Of a stretch of 64,000 nucleotides of DNA, positions 32,307 to 43,128 are shown piece after piece. A program made the position numbers and the translations under genes. A model generated the notes under the pieces. That model searched no databases and had not been told where the DNA came from. It saw nothing but the letters and a program-made list of their open reading frames with translations. The DNA is from Halobacillus amylolyticus (GTDB lineage Bacteria; Bacillota; Bacilli; Bacillales; Halobacillaceae): NCBI RefSeq assembly GCF_022921115.1, contig NZ_CP095075.1, positions 2,678,001 through 2,742,000 of the forward strand. The letters run 5' to 3'. Position 1 is the stretch's first letter, and each line of letters starts with the position of its first letter.

Positions 32307-33425
32307 TCATTTCTGAACCTCAATCGTTCCTTCTTTCACTCGAAATATTTCGGCTTCCTTGAGAGCATCGTGCTCTATGCCTTCAATACTTGTTGTGGAC
32401 ACAAACGTCTGTACCTTTCCCCGGATCGTATGAAGCAAGTGGGATTGCCTAAAATCATCGAGTTCACTCAATACGTCATCTAAGAGTAAGATCGGATACT
32501 CACCTACTTCACTATGAATCAGCTCTATTTCAGCTAGCTTTAAAGATAAAGCCGTTGTTCGCTGCTGACCCTGGGAGCCATAGGTTTGAACATCTTTTCC
32601 ATTCACATAAAAGACGAGGTCATCACGGTGGGGGCCAGCTAAAGTAGTCCCTCTCTCGATCTCTTTTGATTCTATTTCCCTAAATTTCTCTTCATAGTTT
32701 ATCTTTATTGTTGCCAAATCCATATCCTCTGATACTTTTACACTAGCATCATAAGTAATTTCAAGGATTTCTAGTTTCCGACTGATCCCTTCATGAATGG
32801 GTCCTGCCCATGAACGAAGCAATTGTAGAAATTTAAATCGACGTTCAATTATTGTGACAGCATGTTCAATCAACTGATCGGTAAGTACACCTAGCATCAT
32901 TCGATCAGCTGATGGTTTACGCTGGAGTTCTTTTAGTAAATGATTTCGCTGGCGCAAAACCTTTTGATACTGGCCTAAATGGTAAATATATCTTGGTTGA
33001 ATCTGCCCGATTTCCATGTCGATAAACCTACGACGCACCTGAGGACTCCCTTTTACCAGGTGTAAATCCTCAGGTGCAAACATAACAACGTTTAACGCAC
33101 CAATATAGTCACTTAACTTCCTTTGTTCGATATGATTTAACTTCGCTTTCTTTCCTTTTTTAGAAAAAATAATCTCAAGGGGAAAGCGACGGTCCCGTTT
33201 GAATATACTCCCATTTATTTTAGCATACTCCGCGTCCCATTGTATTAACTCTTTATCACGGGGCGTACGATGGGAGCGTGTAAAGGCTAAAGCATAAATA
33301 GCTTCCATTAAATTGGTTTTACCCTGGGCGTTTTCACCAATAATGACATTTATCGTATGATCAAAAGTCAATGAGAGCTGATCATAATTTCGGAAAGAGC
33401 GCATTGACATTTCGTGAATATACAT
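32307..33425 (-). CDS. recF: DNA replication and repair protein RecF
   Basis: The 372-residue SMC-like ATPase that loads RecA onto gapped DNA. Walker [16 protein letters not shown] at about residue 30, signature-type [17 protein letters not shown] at about 300 and Walker [13 protein letters not shown] at about 325. Ten bases separate it from remB and 16 from yaaA, so all lie in one operon with dnaN. Confidence 0.97.
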   Translation of the reverse strand: MYIHEMSMRSFRNYDQLSLTFDHTINVIIGENAQGKTNLMEAIYALAFTRSHRTPRDKELIQWDAEYAKINGSIFKRDRRFPLEIIFSKKGKKAKLNHIEQRKLSDYIGALNVVMFAPEDLHLVKGSPQVRRRFIDMEIGQIQPRYIYHLGQYQKVLRQRNHLLKELQRKPSADRMMLGVLTDQLIEHAVTIIERRFKFLQLLRSWAGPIHEGISRKLEILEITYDASVKVSEDMDLATIKINYEEKFREIESKEIERGTTLAGPHRDDLVFYVNGKDVQTYGSQGQQRTTALSLKLAEIELIHSEVGEYPILLLDDVLSELDDFRQSHLLHTIRGKVQTFVSTTSIEGIEHDALKEAEIFRVKEGTIEVQK

Positions 33426-33441
33426 AGTTTATATACTCCGA

Positions 33442-33663
33442 CTATTCTTCTCGGACTACTTCATAAACTCCGAATTCAGGAATATCAACGACGTCTCCCA
33501 GGTATAGCTTTCTTCCGCGGCGTTGTTCTGGCTCACCATTTACATATACTTCAAATTCAGCCAGAAAAACCTTAACCATTCCACCTGACTCTACGACATT
33601 ACTCAGCTTTAAAAACTGTCCTAGTGGAATAAACTCTGTAGATATTTCAATACGTTCGCTCAT
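33442..33663 (-). CDS. yaaA: S4-domain RNA-binding protein YaaA
   Basis: A 73-residue S4-like RNA-binding protein, EFIPLGQFLKLSNVVESGGMVKVFL then VYVNGEPEQRRGRKLYLGDVV, matching YaaA (RlbA) found between dnaN and recF in Bacillaceae. It is thought to act in ribosome assembly. Confidence 0.93.
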   Translation of the reverse strand: MSERIEISTEFIPLGQFLKLSNVVESGGMVKVFLAEFEVYVNGEPEQRRGRKLYLGDVVDIPEFGVYEVVREE

Positions 33664-33787
33664 ATATTCACCCTATTTGTGTTGGTTTGTCTTATCTCTC
33701 TATTTTACTAAAAATATGCCGTTAAGAAAAGCAAACAGCAGAATGTAACATAAAATAGCTAATTTGTATGTCATTCGGCAACAAAAT

Positions 33788-33825
33788 AAAAAATACCGCT
33801 ATGATTTGATGTCATAACGGTATTT
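33788..33825 (-). terminator. Intrinsic terminator after dnaN
   Basis: AAATACCGTTATGAC...GTCATAGCGGTATTT-type stem with T tail on minus; it would separate dnaN from yaaA-recF. Confidence 0.65.
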
Positions 33826-33882
33826 CCCCTTTCTTAGTTAGGACAGTGTAAAGGTACAGGCTTACTAGATCCCCAATTCTTT

Positions 33883-35016
33883 CTAGTAAGTACGTACGGG
33901 CAGAATCAACTGAAGGATTTGCTCATCATCTACAGGACGAATTAAGAACGGGCGCATAGCTCCTGTAAATTCCACCTTCACCTGGTCATAATGAATAGAC
34001 TTTAAGGCATCCATCATATATTTAGCACTGAAGGAAATTTTCAATTCTTCTCCCTCTATCGAATCAGCAACAACCTCTTCGACTACATTTCCAACTTCAG
34101 GAGAGTTTCCATTAATTTCAATTTGATTCCCTTCCTTCATGATTAGACGAACAACATTGTTACGATTCTCTTTAGCTAATAAGGAGGCACGGTCAACAGA
34201 TTGTAATAATTCTTTCGTATCAATTTTAACAACAGTTTTACTTTGTTCAGGAATGAGGCGGGAAGTTTCAGGATAATTCCCTTCTAATAGACGAGAAAGG
34301 AAATATAAATGCTTCGTTCTGAATAGTACTTGATTTTCTGTGACGCTTATTTCAATCGTATCTTCGGAGTCATCTAGAATTTTATTAAGTTCCGTTAAGC
34401 TTTTCCCAGGAATAACGACAGAAGGAAGCTCAGTTTTTGATTCTAAGGGAATCTTTCTGGAAGCTAGGCGGTGGCTGTCTGTCGCTGTAAAATGGAGCTC
34501 TTCATTCTCAACTCTTACATGTACCCCCGTTAGAATAGGGCGTGTTTCAGAAGAGGAAACAGCAAATACTGTTTGACGAATTAAATTCTTTAATAAATCA
34601 GTAGGTAACTCAAAGCTATCCTCCGTATGTAACTGAGGTAGCTGAGGATATTCTTCTGAATCTTGTCCATTCAAATGAAATTCTGCTTTTCCAGAGCGGA
34701 TCGTAATGTTCCTCCGGTCATCACTCTCAATTTCTACGGTGCTTTGAGGAAGTTTACGGACGATATCAGGGAAATACTTTGCTTGGAGTACGACACTTCC
34801 AGGTTCTATATTTTCTACATATACGATCCCGTTCTCTTCAACAGGAATAATCGATTCAATAGAAATGTCTGAGTCGCTACCTGTAAGTTTTACCCCTTGT
34901 TCACTTACTTCTAATTTCATACCGGTTAAGATAGGAATCGTTGTTCTGGATGAGATGGCTTTCATGACATGTTGAACACTTTCCATCAATTGTTCCCTTT
35001 GGATCGTAAATTTCAT
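33883..35016 (-). CDS. dnaN: DNA polymerase III sliding clamp (beta)
   Basis: A 377-residue beta clamp of three similar domains. MKFTIQREQLMESVQHVMKAIS opens domain 1; VFAVSSSETRPILTGV (domain 2) and the C-terminal LILPVRTY are strongly conserved; the last residues form the protein-binding cleft. It tethers polymerase and Hda/RecF-type partners to DNA. ATG 35016 follows GGAGTGACTC; an upstream start at 35025 is less supported. Follows dnaA with part of oriC between. Confidence 0.97.
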   Translation of the reverse strand: MKFTIQREQLMESVQHVMKAISSRTTIPILTGMKLEVSEQGVKLTGSDSDISIESIIPVEENGIVYVENIEPGSVVLQAKYFPDIVRKLPQSTVEIESDDRRNITIRSGKAEFHLNGQDSEEYPQLPQLHTEDSFELPTDLLKNLIRQTVFAVSSSETRPILTGVHVRVENEELHFTATDSHRLASRKIPLESKTELPSVVIPGKSLTELNKILDDSEDTIEISVTENQVLFRTKHLYFLSRLLEGNYPETSRLIPEQSKTVVKIDTKELLQSVDRASLLAKENRNNVVRLIMKEGNQIEINGNSPEVGNVVEEVVADSIEGEELKISFSAKYMMDALKSIHYDQVKVEFTGAMRPFLIRPVDDEQILQLILPVRTY

Positions 35017-35027
35017 GGGAGTCACTC

Positions 35028-35172
35028 CTCTTGTATATATTAATTATTATTAAAAAAATAGTAATAGAAGTAATAGGCGCTGTGAATTTGTGGATAACCT
35101 TAATAAGTTTAAGCGAACACAGTCTATCCACATGTGGATAGACTGTTGATGAATGTGACCTAGTTATACACA
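35028..35172. promoter_or_regulatory. oriC, dnaA-dnaN side: unwinding region, DnaA-trios and DnaA boxes
   Basis: Perfect DnaA boxes TTATNCACA occur at 35089-35097 (minus) and 35164-35172 (plus), and a pair of one-mismatch boxes forms a dyad at 35124-35141. Next to the first box the minus strand reads CTATTACTTCTATTACTATT (35058-35077), closely matching the B. subtilis DnaA-trio tract, followed by an A/T-only duplex-unwinding stretch at 35028-35057. This is where strand opening should occur. Confidence 0.88.
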
Positions 35173-35180
35173 CTATTCAG

Positions 35181-36535
35181 CTAATGAGCTTTAAGTTGTT
35201 CGATGATTTCATCAAGCTCTCTTTGTAATTGCTGATCTGCTGCAATCATTTTTGATATTTTTTCATGGGCATGAATAACTGTTGTATGGTCACGTCCTCC
35301 GAATTCCTCTCCTATTTTAGGTAATGAAAAATCAGTCAGCTCTCTCGATAAATACATGGCAATCTGTCTAGGGAAAGCAATCGATTTCGTCCGTTTTTTC
35401 GCTGGAAAGTCCTCCAACCGTACGTTGTATTTCTCCCCAACCATTTCTTGAATAGCTTGTATTGTAATGACGCGAGGCTTTGAACTAGGAACGATATCCT
35501 TTAATGCCTCTGCAGCTAACGAAGCATTAATGTCGCGATTAATTAAGGAAGAGTAAGCAACAATACGGATAAGTGCACCCTCTAGTTCGCGAATGTTTGT
35601 ATCGATTTGGTTAGCGATATAAAGCATGACCTCATTAGGAATGTCGAGTCCTTCTGCCTTCGCCTTTTTTCGTAAGATCGCAATCCTTGTCTCAAGGTCT
35701 GGGGGGTAATGTCCGTGATTAATCCCCATTCAAACCGAGAACGGAGTCGGTCTTCAAGAGTTGGAATTTCTTTTGGAGGCCGATCACTTGAGATGACGAT
35801 TTGTTTGCTCTCTTCATGGAGTGTATTAAAAGTATGGAAGAATTCTTCTTGTGTTGATTCTTTTCCAGCTAGAAATTGAATATCATCTATTAAAAGCACA
35901 TCCACACTACGATACTTATTACGGAAATTTACGGCCTTATTATCACGAATTGAATTAATAAATTCGTTGGTGAATTTCTCTGATGATAAATAAACCACTT
36001 TAGCATTTGGATTATGATCAAGCACATAATGGCCAATGGCATGCATAAGGTGGGTTTTACCGAGTCCTACACCACCATAAATAAATAGCGGGTTATAAGC
36101 TTTGGCTGGTGCTTCAGCTACAGCGAGGGAGGCTGCATGTGCAAAGCGGTTCCCCGATCCAATAACAAAGGTATCAAAGGTGTTTTTTGAGTTAAGCATG
36201 CTCTGGGTAAACTCTTCTGTCTCGTTACTTTTATCGTTTGGTACTTTTTTAGAAGATAGTTTCACATCATCTAATGAATTGTCTTTCGTTTCGGGAATGA
36301 TGAATCTTGTCGATAATTCAGCACCAGTCACTTCATGAAGTGTTTCAGTAATAAGGCCTTCATACTGGTTTTCAAGCCAATCACGAGCAAATTCATTAGG
36401 AGCGACGATCGTCAATGTACTTTCATTTAAAGAATCAGCTTTCGTAGCTTTAAGCCATGTTTCAAAGCTGGGCTTACTTATTTTTTCTTTCATTTTCTCT
36501 AAGGTGTTGTCCCAAAGTTCGTTAATGTTCTCCAA
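35181..36535 (-). CDS. dnaA: Chromosomal replication initiator DnaA, frameshifted in this sequence
   Basis: DnaA binds DnaA boxes and opens oriC. The N-terminal oligomerisation domain, linker, Walker [15 protein letters not shown], Walker [15 protein letters not shown] and sensor [12 protein letters not shown] are in one frame; [18 protein letters not shown] and the DNA-binding [15 protein letters not shown] are in another. The break is at 35701-35706 (six G on plus, seven expected): restoring one gives [11 protein letters not shown] and a 451-residue protein, normal size. TTG start at 36535 has AAAGGGGTG. Because dnaA is essential, a one-base homopolymer error in the sequence is the best explanation. 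Confidence 0.96.
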
Positions 36536-36673
36536 AATTTTTCACCCCTTTCTATTTTTATAAGTAGGGAACAAAAAAAGCCTCCCGTTCTCTTTTTCGA
36601 ACGATATTTACAGGATCGAAAGGCATACATATCAAGCTTGTATAAAGTTATTCGTAAAAGACCTTTGATTGGC

Positions 36674-36997
36674 TGTGGATGAATAAGTCTTGTAATCATA
36701 GGTTTATAGATTGTTATTTCCATTATCCACAGAGTTGTGTAAAAGTCTACAAACAACCGTGTTAATAACTGTCCACAGCTTATCCACAATCTGTGCATAA
36801 CATAAATTTGCTGGAGAGATAATTCACAGTTAAACACAAATATAATATCAGATAAACAGTATTGTTGCAATGGTTCATAGGAACTTATCCACAATCTCAA
36901 CAAGTTGTAGACAGTCCTTGTCCACAGCACTATATTTTGTTATGAACCTGTCGATATTTGCTGTGGACAGGATAAATATGTCGAGAAATTATACACA
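36674..36997. promoter_or_regulatory. oriC, rpmH-dnaA side: DnaA-box cluster and dnaA promoter region
   Basis: Perfect DnaA boxes lie at 36723-36731, 36780-36788, 36885-36893 and 36989-36997 (plus) and 36792-36800 (minus); near matches at 36674-36682 and 36918-36926 add to the cluster. This matches the incA/incB part of the bipartite Bacillus origin, where DnaA also controls its own promoter. The whole 36536-37199 gap holds no gene. Confidence 0.92.
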
Positions 36998-37112
36998 GGT
37001 CCTGTGAATGTTCGCTGAAAAAGTATTTTTTTCGATGTGTTTCTTGTTATGTAACAGCGGCTGTTATATAACTGTTAGATCAAGCCGATCAAGTAATGAA
37101 ATTAAATAGATA

Positions 37113-37141
37113 TTGACACATATTTAATGATTGCTTATAAT
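37113..37141 (+). promoter_or_regulatory. Consensus SigA promoter of rpmH
   Basis: TTGACA (37113) and TATAAT (37136) separated by exactly 17 bases, upstream of rpmH. Confidence 0.85.
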
Positions 37142-37199
37142 TATCGGGACTGCCTTTTAAATGTATGTAGTGGAATTTTCCTCAGGAGGTGTATATATA

Positions 37200-37334
37200 A
37201 TGAAACGCACATTTCAACCAAATAAACGTAAGCGTAAGAAAGTACACGGCTTCCGTAATCGTATGAGTACTAAGAATGGTCGTAACGTTCTTGCTCGTCG
37301 CCGTCGTAAAGGAAGAAAAGTATTATCAGCATAG
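37200..37334 (+). CDS. rpmH: 50S ribosomal protein L34
   Basis: The 44-residue, very basic L34 begins [19 protein letters not shown] and ends [11 protein letters not shown], the standard family sequence. An AGGAGG site (near 37186) precedes the ATG. It opens the right replichore arm next to oriC, and is probably co-regulated with rnpA, although a terminator follows it. Confidence 0.97.
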   Translation: MKRTFQPNKRKRKKVHGFRNRMSTKNGRNVLARRRRKGRKVLSA

Positions 37335-37363
37335 GCCACTGAACAAATCAGTGGTCTTTTTTT
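37335..37363 (+). terminator. Intrinsic terminator after rpmH
   Basis: GGCCACTGA-ACAAA-TCAGTGGTC and seven T. It may attenuate rather than fully stop transcription into rnpA. Confidence 0.8.
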
Positions 37364-37389
37364 CTAGTTGGTTAGGAAATGATAAAGTT

Positions 37390-37545
37390 TGTTCTCTGTG
37401 AGTAAATTCGCGTGTAAGGGCCACATCATGGTCCACGCCCTGCGCTTTTGTCTTTCAAGATGAGGCCAAGCTGGTCTTAACCGGGCTGGGGGGCGTCGAG
37501 GGCAAACAAAAGCCTATTCCTTAATTTCGCACCTCTTTGACAAGT
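37390..37545. repeat. GC-rich structured spacer between rpmH and rnpA, possible dispersed repeat
   Basis: Locally much more GC-rich than its surroundings (GGGCCACATCATGGTCC, GCCCTGCGCTTTTG, GGGCTGGGGGGCGTCGAGGGC). The minus strand contains AAAAGCGCAGGGCG, similar in style to short intergenic repeats seen in several Bacillaceae. No ORF or known RNA is evident. Confidence 0.3.
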
Positions 37546-37576
37546 AGTTTTTATTTTTTGCGGGGGTCATCGTTCC

Positions 37577-37930
37577 ATGAAGAAAACTTATCGAATAAAA
37601 AAAAATGAAGAATTCCAACAAGTATTTCAACATGGTCAGTCATTCGCTAATCGACAGTTGGTTCTCTACTATTTAAAGAAGTCGGATCAGGAGCATTTTC
37701 GTATTGGTTTATCCGTGAGCAAAAAGATTGGCTCAGCTGTGGTTAGAAACCAAATTAAACGATACTTAAGACAAGCTTTTCATGAGCTCGAAGGGGAAAT
37801 AGTTTCACATTATGATTTCGTCATTATTGCCAGAAAGCCGACACATCAAATGGGATTTAACGATATAAAAAGCAGTTTAACTCATGTTTTATCGAGATCT
37901 AAACTTTTAAATAGGAATAAGCGAAGCTGA
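37577..37930 (+). CDS. rnpA: Ribonuclease P protein component
   Basis: A 117-residue basic protein of the RnpA family. [20 protein letters not shown] and the RNR-type signature [24 protein letters not shown] (about residues 45-70) are diagnostic. It binds the M1 RNA and the 5' leader of pre-tRNAs. The ribosome site is weak (GGGGGT). It is 242 bases after rpmH, an unusually long gap. Confidence 0.95.
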   Translation: MKKTYRIKKNEEFQQVFQHGQSFANRQLVLYYLKKSDQEHFRIGLSVSKKIGSAVVRNQIKRYLRQAFHELEGEIVSHYDFVIIARKPTHQMGFNDIKSSLTHVLSRSKLLNRNKRS

Positions 37931-38202
37931 CAATTCATATAAAAGCTGTTTGAAAAGTTTCCAATGCACATCTCTCAGGGCTTATTTTTAGGATGCTAAA
38001 GTAGAGTCACCTGCTTGCTACACACATTGATCCTACATTGCCGAGCATCAGCCAGTGTGAAGGTGTTACAGGACGCGCTCCTTTCAGTCTTCCTTCTAAT
38101 TCAGTAATTTTTTGAACAAAGACATATAGAATTTTCATGTGAAATAGTGCTACACTATTGGATAGATAAAAAGTGAAAGTGATTGAGTAAGGAGGAACGA
38201 CG

Positions 38203-38964
38203 TTGCGTAACAAATTGATAGCATTACTTGCGATGGCAGGTGTGCTCATGTTCTTATCCGGGTGTACCCAGGTGAACCAGGAAATTACTGAAGATAGCAC
38301 AGGCTTCTGGAATGAATATATCGTTTATCCATTATCCCAAACACTTCAGTTTTTCGCCGATTCAACAGGTGGAAGCTACGGATTATCTATTATTATTGTG
38401 ACCATAATTATTCGTCTCGTACTATTACCATTAAACGTTAAACAGCTTAAAAGTTCGAAAGCTATGCAGGATATTCAGCCACAGCTTCAAGAATTGCGTT
38501 CAAAGTACAGTTCTAAAGACGCACAATCCCAACAAAAGTTACAACAAGAAACGATGCAGCTTTTTCAAAAGAATGGAGTTAATCCGTTAGCTGGTTGTTT
38601 ACCGATTATTGTACAAATGCCAGTTTTAATAGGTTTTTATCATGCCATTATGCGTACGGAAACCATTCAAACACATAGTTTTTTATGGATGGAATTAGGA
38701 CAATCTGATCCATTTTTAGCTATTTTAACAGCTGCAACAACATTCCTGCAGCAAAAACTGATGATGGCTGGCGGGGCAGCGGGCCAAAATCCACAAATGC
38801 AAATGATGCTATATATTATGCCGTTAATGATCGGTACATTTGCTTTCTTCTTCCCGTCTGCACTAGCTCTTTACTGGATTGTTGGTAACATAGTCATGAT
38901 CCTGCAAACATTATTTATCCGTAAACCAATGATGAAGGATACGACGGGAGGCACGGCTAAGTGA
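38203..38964 (+). CDS. yidC: Membrane protein insertase YidC (SpoIIIJ-type)
   Basis: A 253-residue Oxa1/YidC insertase. Lipoprotein signal with LSGC (cysteine about residue 20), then [22 protein letters not shown], the conserved arginine-containing groove helix, [23 protein letters not shown], and late helices ending [17 protein letters not shown]. It inserts small membrane proteins and, in sporulating bacilli, acts with SpoIIIA. TTG start with AAGGAGG. Its stop overlaps the jag GTG by 4 bases. Confidence 0.95.
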   Translation: MRNKLIALLAMAGVLMFLSGCTQVNQEITEDSTGFWNEYIVYPLSQTLQFFADSTGGSYGLSIIIVTIIIRLVLLPLNVKQLKSSKAMQDIQPQLQELRSKYSSKDAQSQQKLQQETMQLFQKNGVNPLAGCLPIIVQMPVLIGFYHAIMRTETIQTHSFLWMELGQSDPFLAILTAATTFLQQKLMMAGGAAGQNPQMQMMLYIMPLMIGTFAFFFPSALALYWIVGNIVMILQTLFIRKPMMKDTTGGTAK

Positions 38965-39578
38965 AGCAGATGACTGCTACTGGCAAAACAGTTGAAGAAG
39001 CGGTCCAATCAGCAATAGAGCAGTTACAGGCATCAAGGGACCAAGTAAATATCGAAGTCATTGATGAAGGTAAAAAAGGGTTTTTTGGAGTTTTTGGAAC
39101 GAAACCAGCTATTGTTAAAGTTTCAATTATAAAGGATCCTGTGCAGGACGCTGAAACGTTCATCTTAGAAGTAGCAGAGCAAATGGGTTCACCTGTTCAA
39201 GTAAAAACAGAAGTGGATGGCCGGGATATTTTCATCGAACTTACTGGTGATAAGATCGCTATGCTCATTGGAAAACGAGGCCAAACATTGAACTCATTGC
39301 AATATCTCATTCAACTTGCGATCAACCGTGAGTCCGAGCAGTTCTATACCGTTATGTTAGATGCAGAAGGATACCGAGCGAGACGCAAAGAAACATTAGA
39401 AACGCTGGCACATCGTTTAGCAGATAAAGCCCTTCGTACGGGGGATATGGTTAAGCTTGAGCCGATGCCTTCGTATGAACGGAAGATTATCCATGCATCA
39501 TTACAAGATAATCAAAACGTAGAAACAGATTCAGCTGGTAAAGATCCGAAACGACACATTGTTATTAGACCTTTATAG
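38961..39578 (+). CDS. jag: RNA-binding protein KhpB/Jag
   Basis: A 205-residue protein with an N-terminal Jag_N domain ([12 protein letters not shown]), a KH-like domain ([20 protein letters not shown]) and a C-terminal R3H domain ([35 protein letters not shown]; the R3H core is residue-conserved). It binds RNA with KhpA and influences cell division and spore formation. Overlaps yidC. Confidence 0.94.
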   Translation: MKQMTATGKTVEEAVQSAIEQLQASRDQVNIEVIDEGKKGFFGVFGTKPAIVKVSIIKDPVQDAETFILEVAEQMGSPVQVKTEVDGRDIFIELTGDKIAMLIGKRGQTLNSLQYLIQLAINRESEQFYTVMLDAEGYRARRKETLETLAHRLADKALRTGDMVKLEPMPSYERKIIHASLQDNQNVETDSAGKDPKRHIVIRPL

Positions 39579-39585
39579 ACCTTCC

Positions 39586-39625
39586 AAAATACTTCTGTCA
39601 AAGAAATTGGCGGAAGTATTTTTTT
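39586..39625 (+). terminator. Intrinsic terminator after jag
   Basis: AATACTTCTG...CGGAAGTATT followed by TTTTTTT. Confidence 0.8.
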
Positions 39626-39650
39626 ATGAAATAAGTTGTTAGCAAGATAG

Positions 39651-39776
39651 TTATACACATGTGGACAAGGAAGCGAAAAGATGCACAGGAAAAACTGTTG
39701 ATATCTTTTCAAAACACCTGGTCATGTGGTAATCTAATATGTTAGTGACTTCAATAAAATAGACACATGTGGATAA
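39651..39776. promoter_or_regulatory. Pair of perfect DnaA boxes upstream of mnmE
   Basis: TTATACACA at 39651-39659 (plus) and TGTGGATAA at 39768-39776 (minus) are full matches in inverted orientation; TGTGGACAA (39659-39667) is a one-mismatch neighbour. All lie in the 237-base jag-mnmE gap, about 2.7 kb right of oriC. A regulatory or titration role is possible but unproven. Confidence 0.65.
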
Positions 39777-39815
39777 CTATATATGACTTAAGAAATTGGA
39801 AGGAGGTGAGCGCAG

Positions 39816-41192
39816 ATGGAAACTGATACAATAACAGCGATATCGACTCCAATGGGGGAAGGGGCAATTGCCATTGTCCGCCTAAGCGGTCCTAAGGCTG
39901 TGTCCATCGCGGCCAACTTATTTGAAGGGAAAGATTTAAATAAGGTTGATTCCCACACAATGCATTATGGCAAGATTATCGATCCAGAAACAGGAGAAAC
40001 TGCTGAAGAAGTGATGGTCTCTACTATGCGCGCGCCGAAAACATTTACACGGGAAGACATCGTAGAAATCAATTGCCACGGAGGACTTGTTTCTGTCAAT
40101 CGGGTGCTGGAGATTGTTTTAGCAAAAGGGGCGCGTTTAGCAGAGCCTGGCGAATTCACGAAGCGAGCCTTTTTAAATGGACGTATTGACTTATCGCAAG
40201 CTGAGGCAGTCATGGACCTGATTCGTGCCAAAACAGACAGAGCGATGAATGTAGCACTGAAGCAAATGGATGGTCGTTTGTCGAATCTTATCCAAGATTT
40301 GAGACAAAAGCTTCTCGAAACCCTCGCCCACGTTGAAGTGAACATCGATTACCCTGAATATGATGATGTCGAGGAAATGTCGAACGAAATGATGCGTGAG
40401 AAGACGAAGGAAGTTCACGGAGAAGTTAGTAAGCTTCTCGAAACGGCACGTCAGGGGAAAATCTTACGTGAAGGATTAGGAACGGCAATCATTGGTCGGC
40501 CAAATGTAGGGAAGTCATCACTCATGAATGCCCTTGTTCACGAAAATAAAGCTATCGTCACTGAAGTCCCTGGAACAACACGCGATGTGATTGAAGAATA
40601 CGTCAACGTTCGTGGGGTACCATTACGACTCATCGACACAGCAGGGATCCGTGAAACCGAAGACATCGTCGAACGTATTGGTGTCGAACGCTCAAGACAA
40701 GTATTAAAGGAAGCAGACCTCATTCTCCTTGTGTTAAACTATGGAGATGAACTAACTGAAGAAGATGAGAAACTCTTTGAAGCCGTAAACGATTTGAACA
40801 TCATCGTTATCGTCAATAAAATGGACCTCGAAGCTAATCTTGACCTTTCTAAAGTAAAAAGGTTAGCAGGAGATCATCCAGTTATTACAACAGCACTCAT
40901 TCGTGAAGAAGGCATCGATCAACTTGAAAACGCCATCGCTGACACGTTCTTCGAAGGTGATTTGGATACCGGCGATATGACTTATGTTTCAAACGTTCGT
41001 CATGTACAGCTCCTCAAACAAGCGAAGGAAGCCTTAGAAGATGCACAAAACGGCATGGAAATGGGTGTGCCGATTGATGTTGTGCAAATCGATGTGACAA
41101 GAACATGGGAAATACTCGGCGAGATCATCGGTGATGCTGTTCATGAAAGTTTAATTGATCAACTGTTTTCGCAGTTTTGCTTAGGGAAATAG
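39816..41192 (+). CDS. mnmE: tRNA modification GTPase MnmE
   Basis: The 458-residue TrmE GTPase. An N-terminal THF-binding domain ([24 protein letters not shown]), a helical middle, the G domain with [36 protein letters not shown] and NKMD, and the C-terminal FSQFCLGK with the modification-critical cysteine. With MnmG it makes cmnm5U34 in tRNA. AAGGAGGTGAG precedes the ATG. Confidence 0.97.
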   Translation: METDTITAISTPMGEGAIAIVRLSGPKAVSIAANLFEGKDLNKVDSHTMHYGKIIDPETGETAEEVMVSTMRAPKTFTREDIVEINCHGGLVSVNRVLEIVLAKGARLAEPGEFTKRAFLNGRIDLSQAEAVMDLIRAKTDRAMNVALKQMDGRLSNLIQDLRQKLLETLAHVEVNIDYPEYDDVEEMSNEMMREKTKEVHGEVSKLLETARQGKILREGLGTAIIGRPNVGKSSLMNALVHENKAIVTEVPGTTRDVIEEYVNVRGVPLRLIDTAGIRETEDIVERIGVERSRQVLKEADLILLVLNYGDELTEEDEKLFEAVNDLNIIVIVNKMDLEANLDLSKVKRLAGDHPVITTALIREEGIDQLENAIADTFFEGDLDTGDMTYVSNVRHVQLLKQAKEALEDAQNGMEMGVPIDVVQIDVTRTWEILGEIIGDAVHESLIDQLFSQFCLGK

Positions 41193-41219
41193 ACACTAAT
41201 AAAAGGAGAGACAACCAAA

Positions 41220-43109
41220 ATGACTTATGATGCAGGCCATTATGATGTAATTGTTATCGGTGCCGGTCATGCTGGAGTTGAAGCAGCAATAGCATCTGCG
41301 AAACGCGGGGCAAAAACGCTTATGCTCACACTTAACTTGGATATGGTTGCCTTTATGCCGTGTAACCCGTCCATTGGCGGACCGGCTAAAGGAATCGTCG
41401 TACGCGAAATCGATGCCATGGGCGGCGCTATGGGGAAAGTTATCGATAAAACGCACATTCAAATGCGATTGTTAAATACAAGAAAAGGTCCAGCTGTTCG
41501 TGCATTGCGTGCTCAAGCTGATAAACCTTTATATATAAAAGAAATGAAGCGAATCCTTGAAAACCAGGAAAACCTCACATTAAGACAGGGGATGGTTGAG
41601 AAACTACTCGTTGAAGATAACCAAATAAAAGGGGTCGTAACCGAAACGAAAGCCGCTTATTATGCACCAACGGTTATTGTCACGACGGGTACGTTTATGC
41701 GTGGAAAAGTCATAATCGGTGACTTAGCATATGAAAGTGGTCCGAATAACCAGCGTACATCTGTTTCTCTGTCAGAGCACCTTGAGGAACTTGGCATTGA
41801 GATGGTTCGCTTCAAGACAGGAACACCGATGCGCGTGAACAGCCATACGATTGATTATACTAAAACAGAAATTCAGCCAGGAGAGGAAGAGCCGCGTTCC
41901 TTTTCTTATGAAACAACAGAATTTATAACCGACCAAATTCCGTGCTGGCTGACGTACACGAACGAAGAAACACATCGGATTATTAACGAAAACCTGGGCT
42001 TATCTGCGATGTATTCAGGTATGATCAAAGGAACAGGTCCGCGTTATTGCCCATCGATTGAAGATAAGGTGGTCCGTTTTAACGACAAACCGCGTCACCA
42101 AATTTTCCTGGAACCAGAAGGCCGCGATACAGAGGAGGTCTATGTGCAAGGTCTGTCCACATCGCTTCCAGAGTATGTACAAAATGAAATGATGAAGACC
42201 GTACCAGGCTTAGAAAATGCTGAGATCATGCGTGCTGGTTACGCGATCGAGTACGATTCTGTGGTACCTACCCAGCTATGGCCAACACTTGAAACCAAGC
42301 AAATCAGCGGACTGTTTACAGCCGGACAGATCAACGGAACGTCTGGTTATGAAGAGGCAGCTGGGCAAGGTATGATGGCCGGGATTAACGCGGCTGCTAA
42401 AGCGCTAAACTTAGAATCGCTTATCTTAGACCGTTCCCAAGGCTACATCGGTGTTATGATCGATGACCTTGTCACAAAAGGAACAGGCGAACCATACCGT
42501 CTGCTAACGTCACGAGCTGAGTTTCGCCTCATGTTACGCCATGATAATGCGGACTTGCGCCTAACTGAGATTGGTCACCAAATCGGTACGATCTCTGATG
42601 AACGTTATGAACGCTTCCTTGAGAAGAAACGACTCATTGAAGAAGAAAAAGCACGTCTTGAAAATACTATTTTAAAAACAACCGATGAAGTGCAGGCGAT
42701 TGTTGAAGAGTCTGGTGGTTCTCCGTTGAAAGAAGCGGTACGTGCAACGGATTTACTTCGGCGCCCTGAAATGAATTATGACTTGATTGCTAAAGTATCT
42801 GCAAGTGATGTGACGTTGCCTGATGACGTAACAGAACAAGTGGAAATTCAAGTGAAGTATTCCGGTTACATTAAAAAAGCTCTAGAACAAATTGAGCGCA
42901 TGCGTAAAATGGAAACGAAGAAAATCCCAGAAAACATCGATTACGCTGATATTCATGGACTTGCTTCAGAAGCTCGCGACCGTCTGGAAGCCGTACGCCC
43001 GTTATCCGTTGGGCAGGCCTCACGGATCTCAGGGGTGAATCCTGCAGACGTATCGATTCTGCTTGTCTATATTGAACAGGGGAAAATTGCCCGTGTCTCG
43101 GGTGAATGA
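41220..43109 (+). CDS. mnmG: tRNA uridine 5-carboxymethylaminomethyl modification enzyme MnmG
   Basis: A 629-residue FAD enzyme (GidA). [17 protein letters not shown] is the dinucleotide-binding loop; [27 protein letters not shown] motif, [15 protein letters not shown] with its active cysteine, and [16 protein letters not shown] are signature segments. The C-terminal helical domain contacts MnmE. Operon mnmE-mnmG-rsmG with 27- and 19-base gaps. Confidence 0.97.
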   Translation: MTYDAGHYDVIVIGAGHAGVEAAIASAKRGAKTLMLTLNLDMVAFMPCNPSIGGPAKGIVVREIDAMGGAMGKVIDKTHIQMRLLNTRKGPAVRALRAQADKPLYIKEMKRILENQENLTLRQGMVEKLLVEDNQIKGVVTETKAAYYAPTVIVTTGTFMRGKVIIGDLAYESGPNNQRTSVSLSEHLEELGIEMVRFKTGTPMRVNSHTIDYTKTEIQPGEEEPRSFSYETTEFITDQIPCWLTYTNEETHRIINENLGLSAMYSGMIKGTGPRYCPSIEDKVVRFNDKPRHQIFLEPEGRDTEEVYVQGLSTSLPEYVQNEMMKTVPGLENAEIMRAGYAIEYDSVVPTQLWPTLETKQISGLFTAGQINGTSGYEEAAGQGMMAGINAAAKALNLESLILDRSQGYIGVMIDDLVTKGTGEPYRLLTSRAEFRLMLRHDNADLRLTEIGHQIGTISDERYERFLEKKRLIEEEKARLENTILKTTDEVQAIVEESGGSPLKEAVRATDLLRRPEMNYDLIAKVSASDVTLPDDVTEQVEIQVKYSGYIKKALEQIERMRKMETKKIPENIDYADIHGLASEARDRLEAVRPLSVGQASRISGVNPADVSILLVYIEQGKIARVSGE

Positions 43110-43128
43110 CTAGTGAAAGGATGGCCTC

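Noticed and set aside
36565..36605. T-rich tract just upstream of dnaA as a terminator
   Set aside because: CGGGAGGCTTTTTTTG on minus lacks a convincing matching arm.
38007..38300. Minus-strand 97-codon frame upstream of and into yidC
   Set aside because: Overlaps the yidC signal region antisense; no family and no ribosome site.
41196..41462. Minus-strand frame under the start of mnmG
   Set aside because: Antisense shadow; mnmG is unambiguous.
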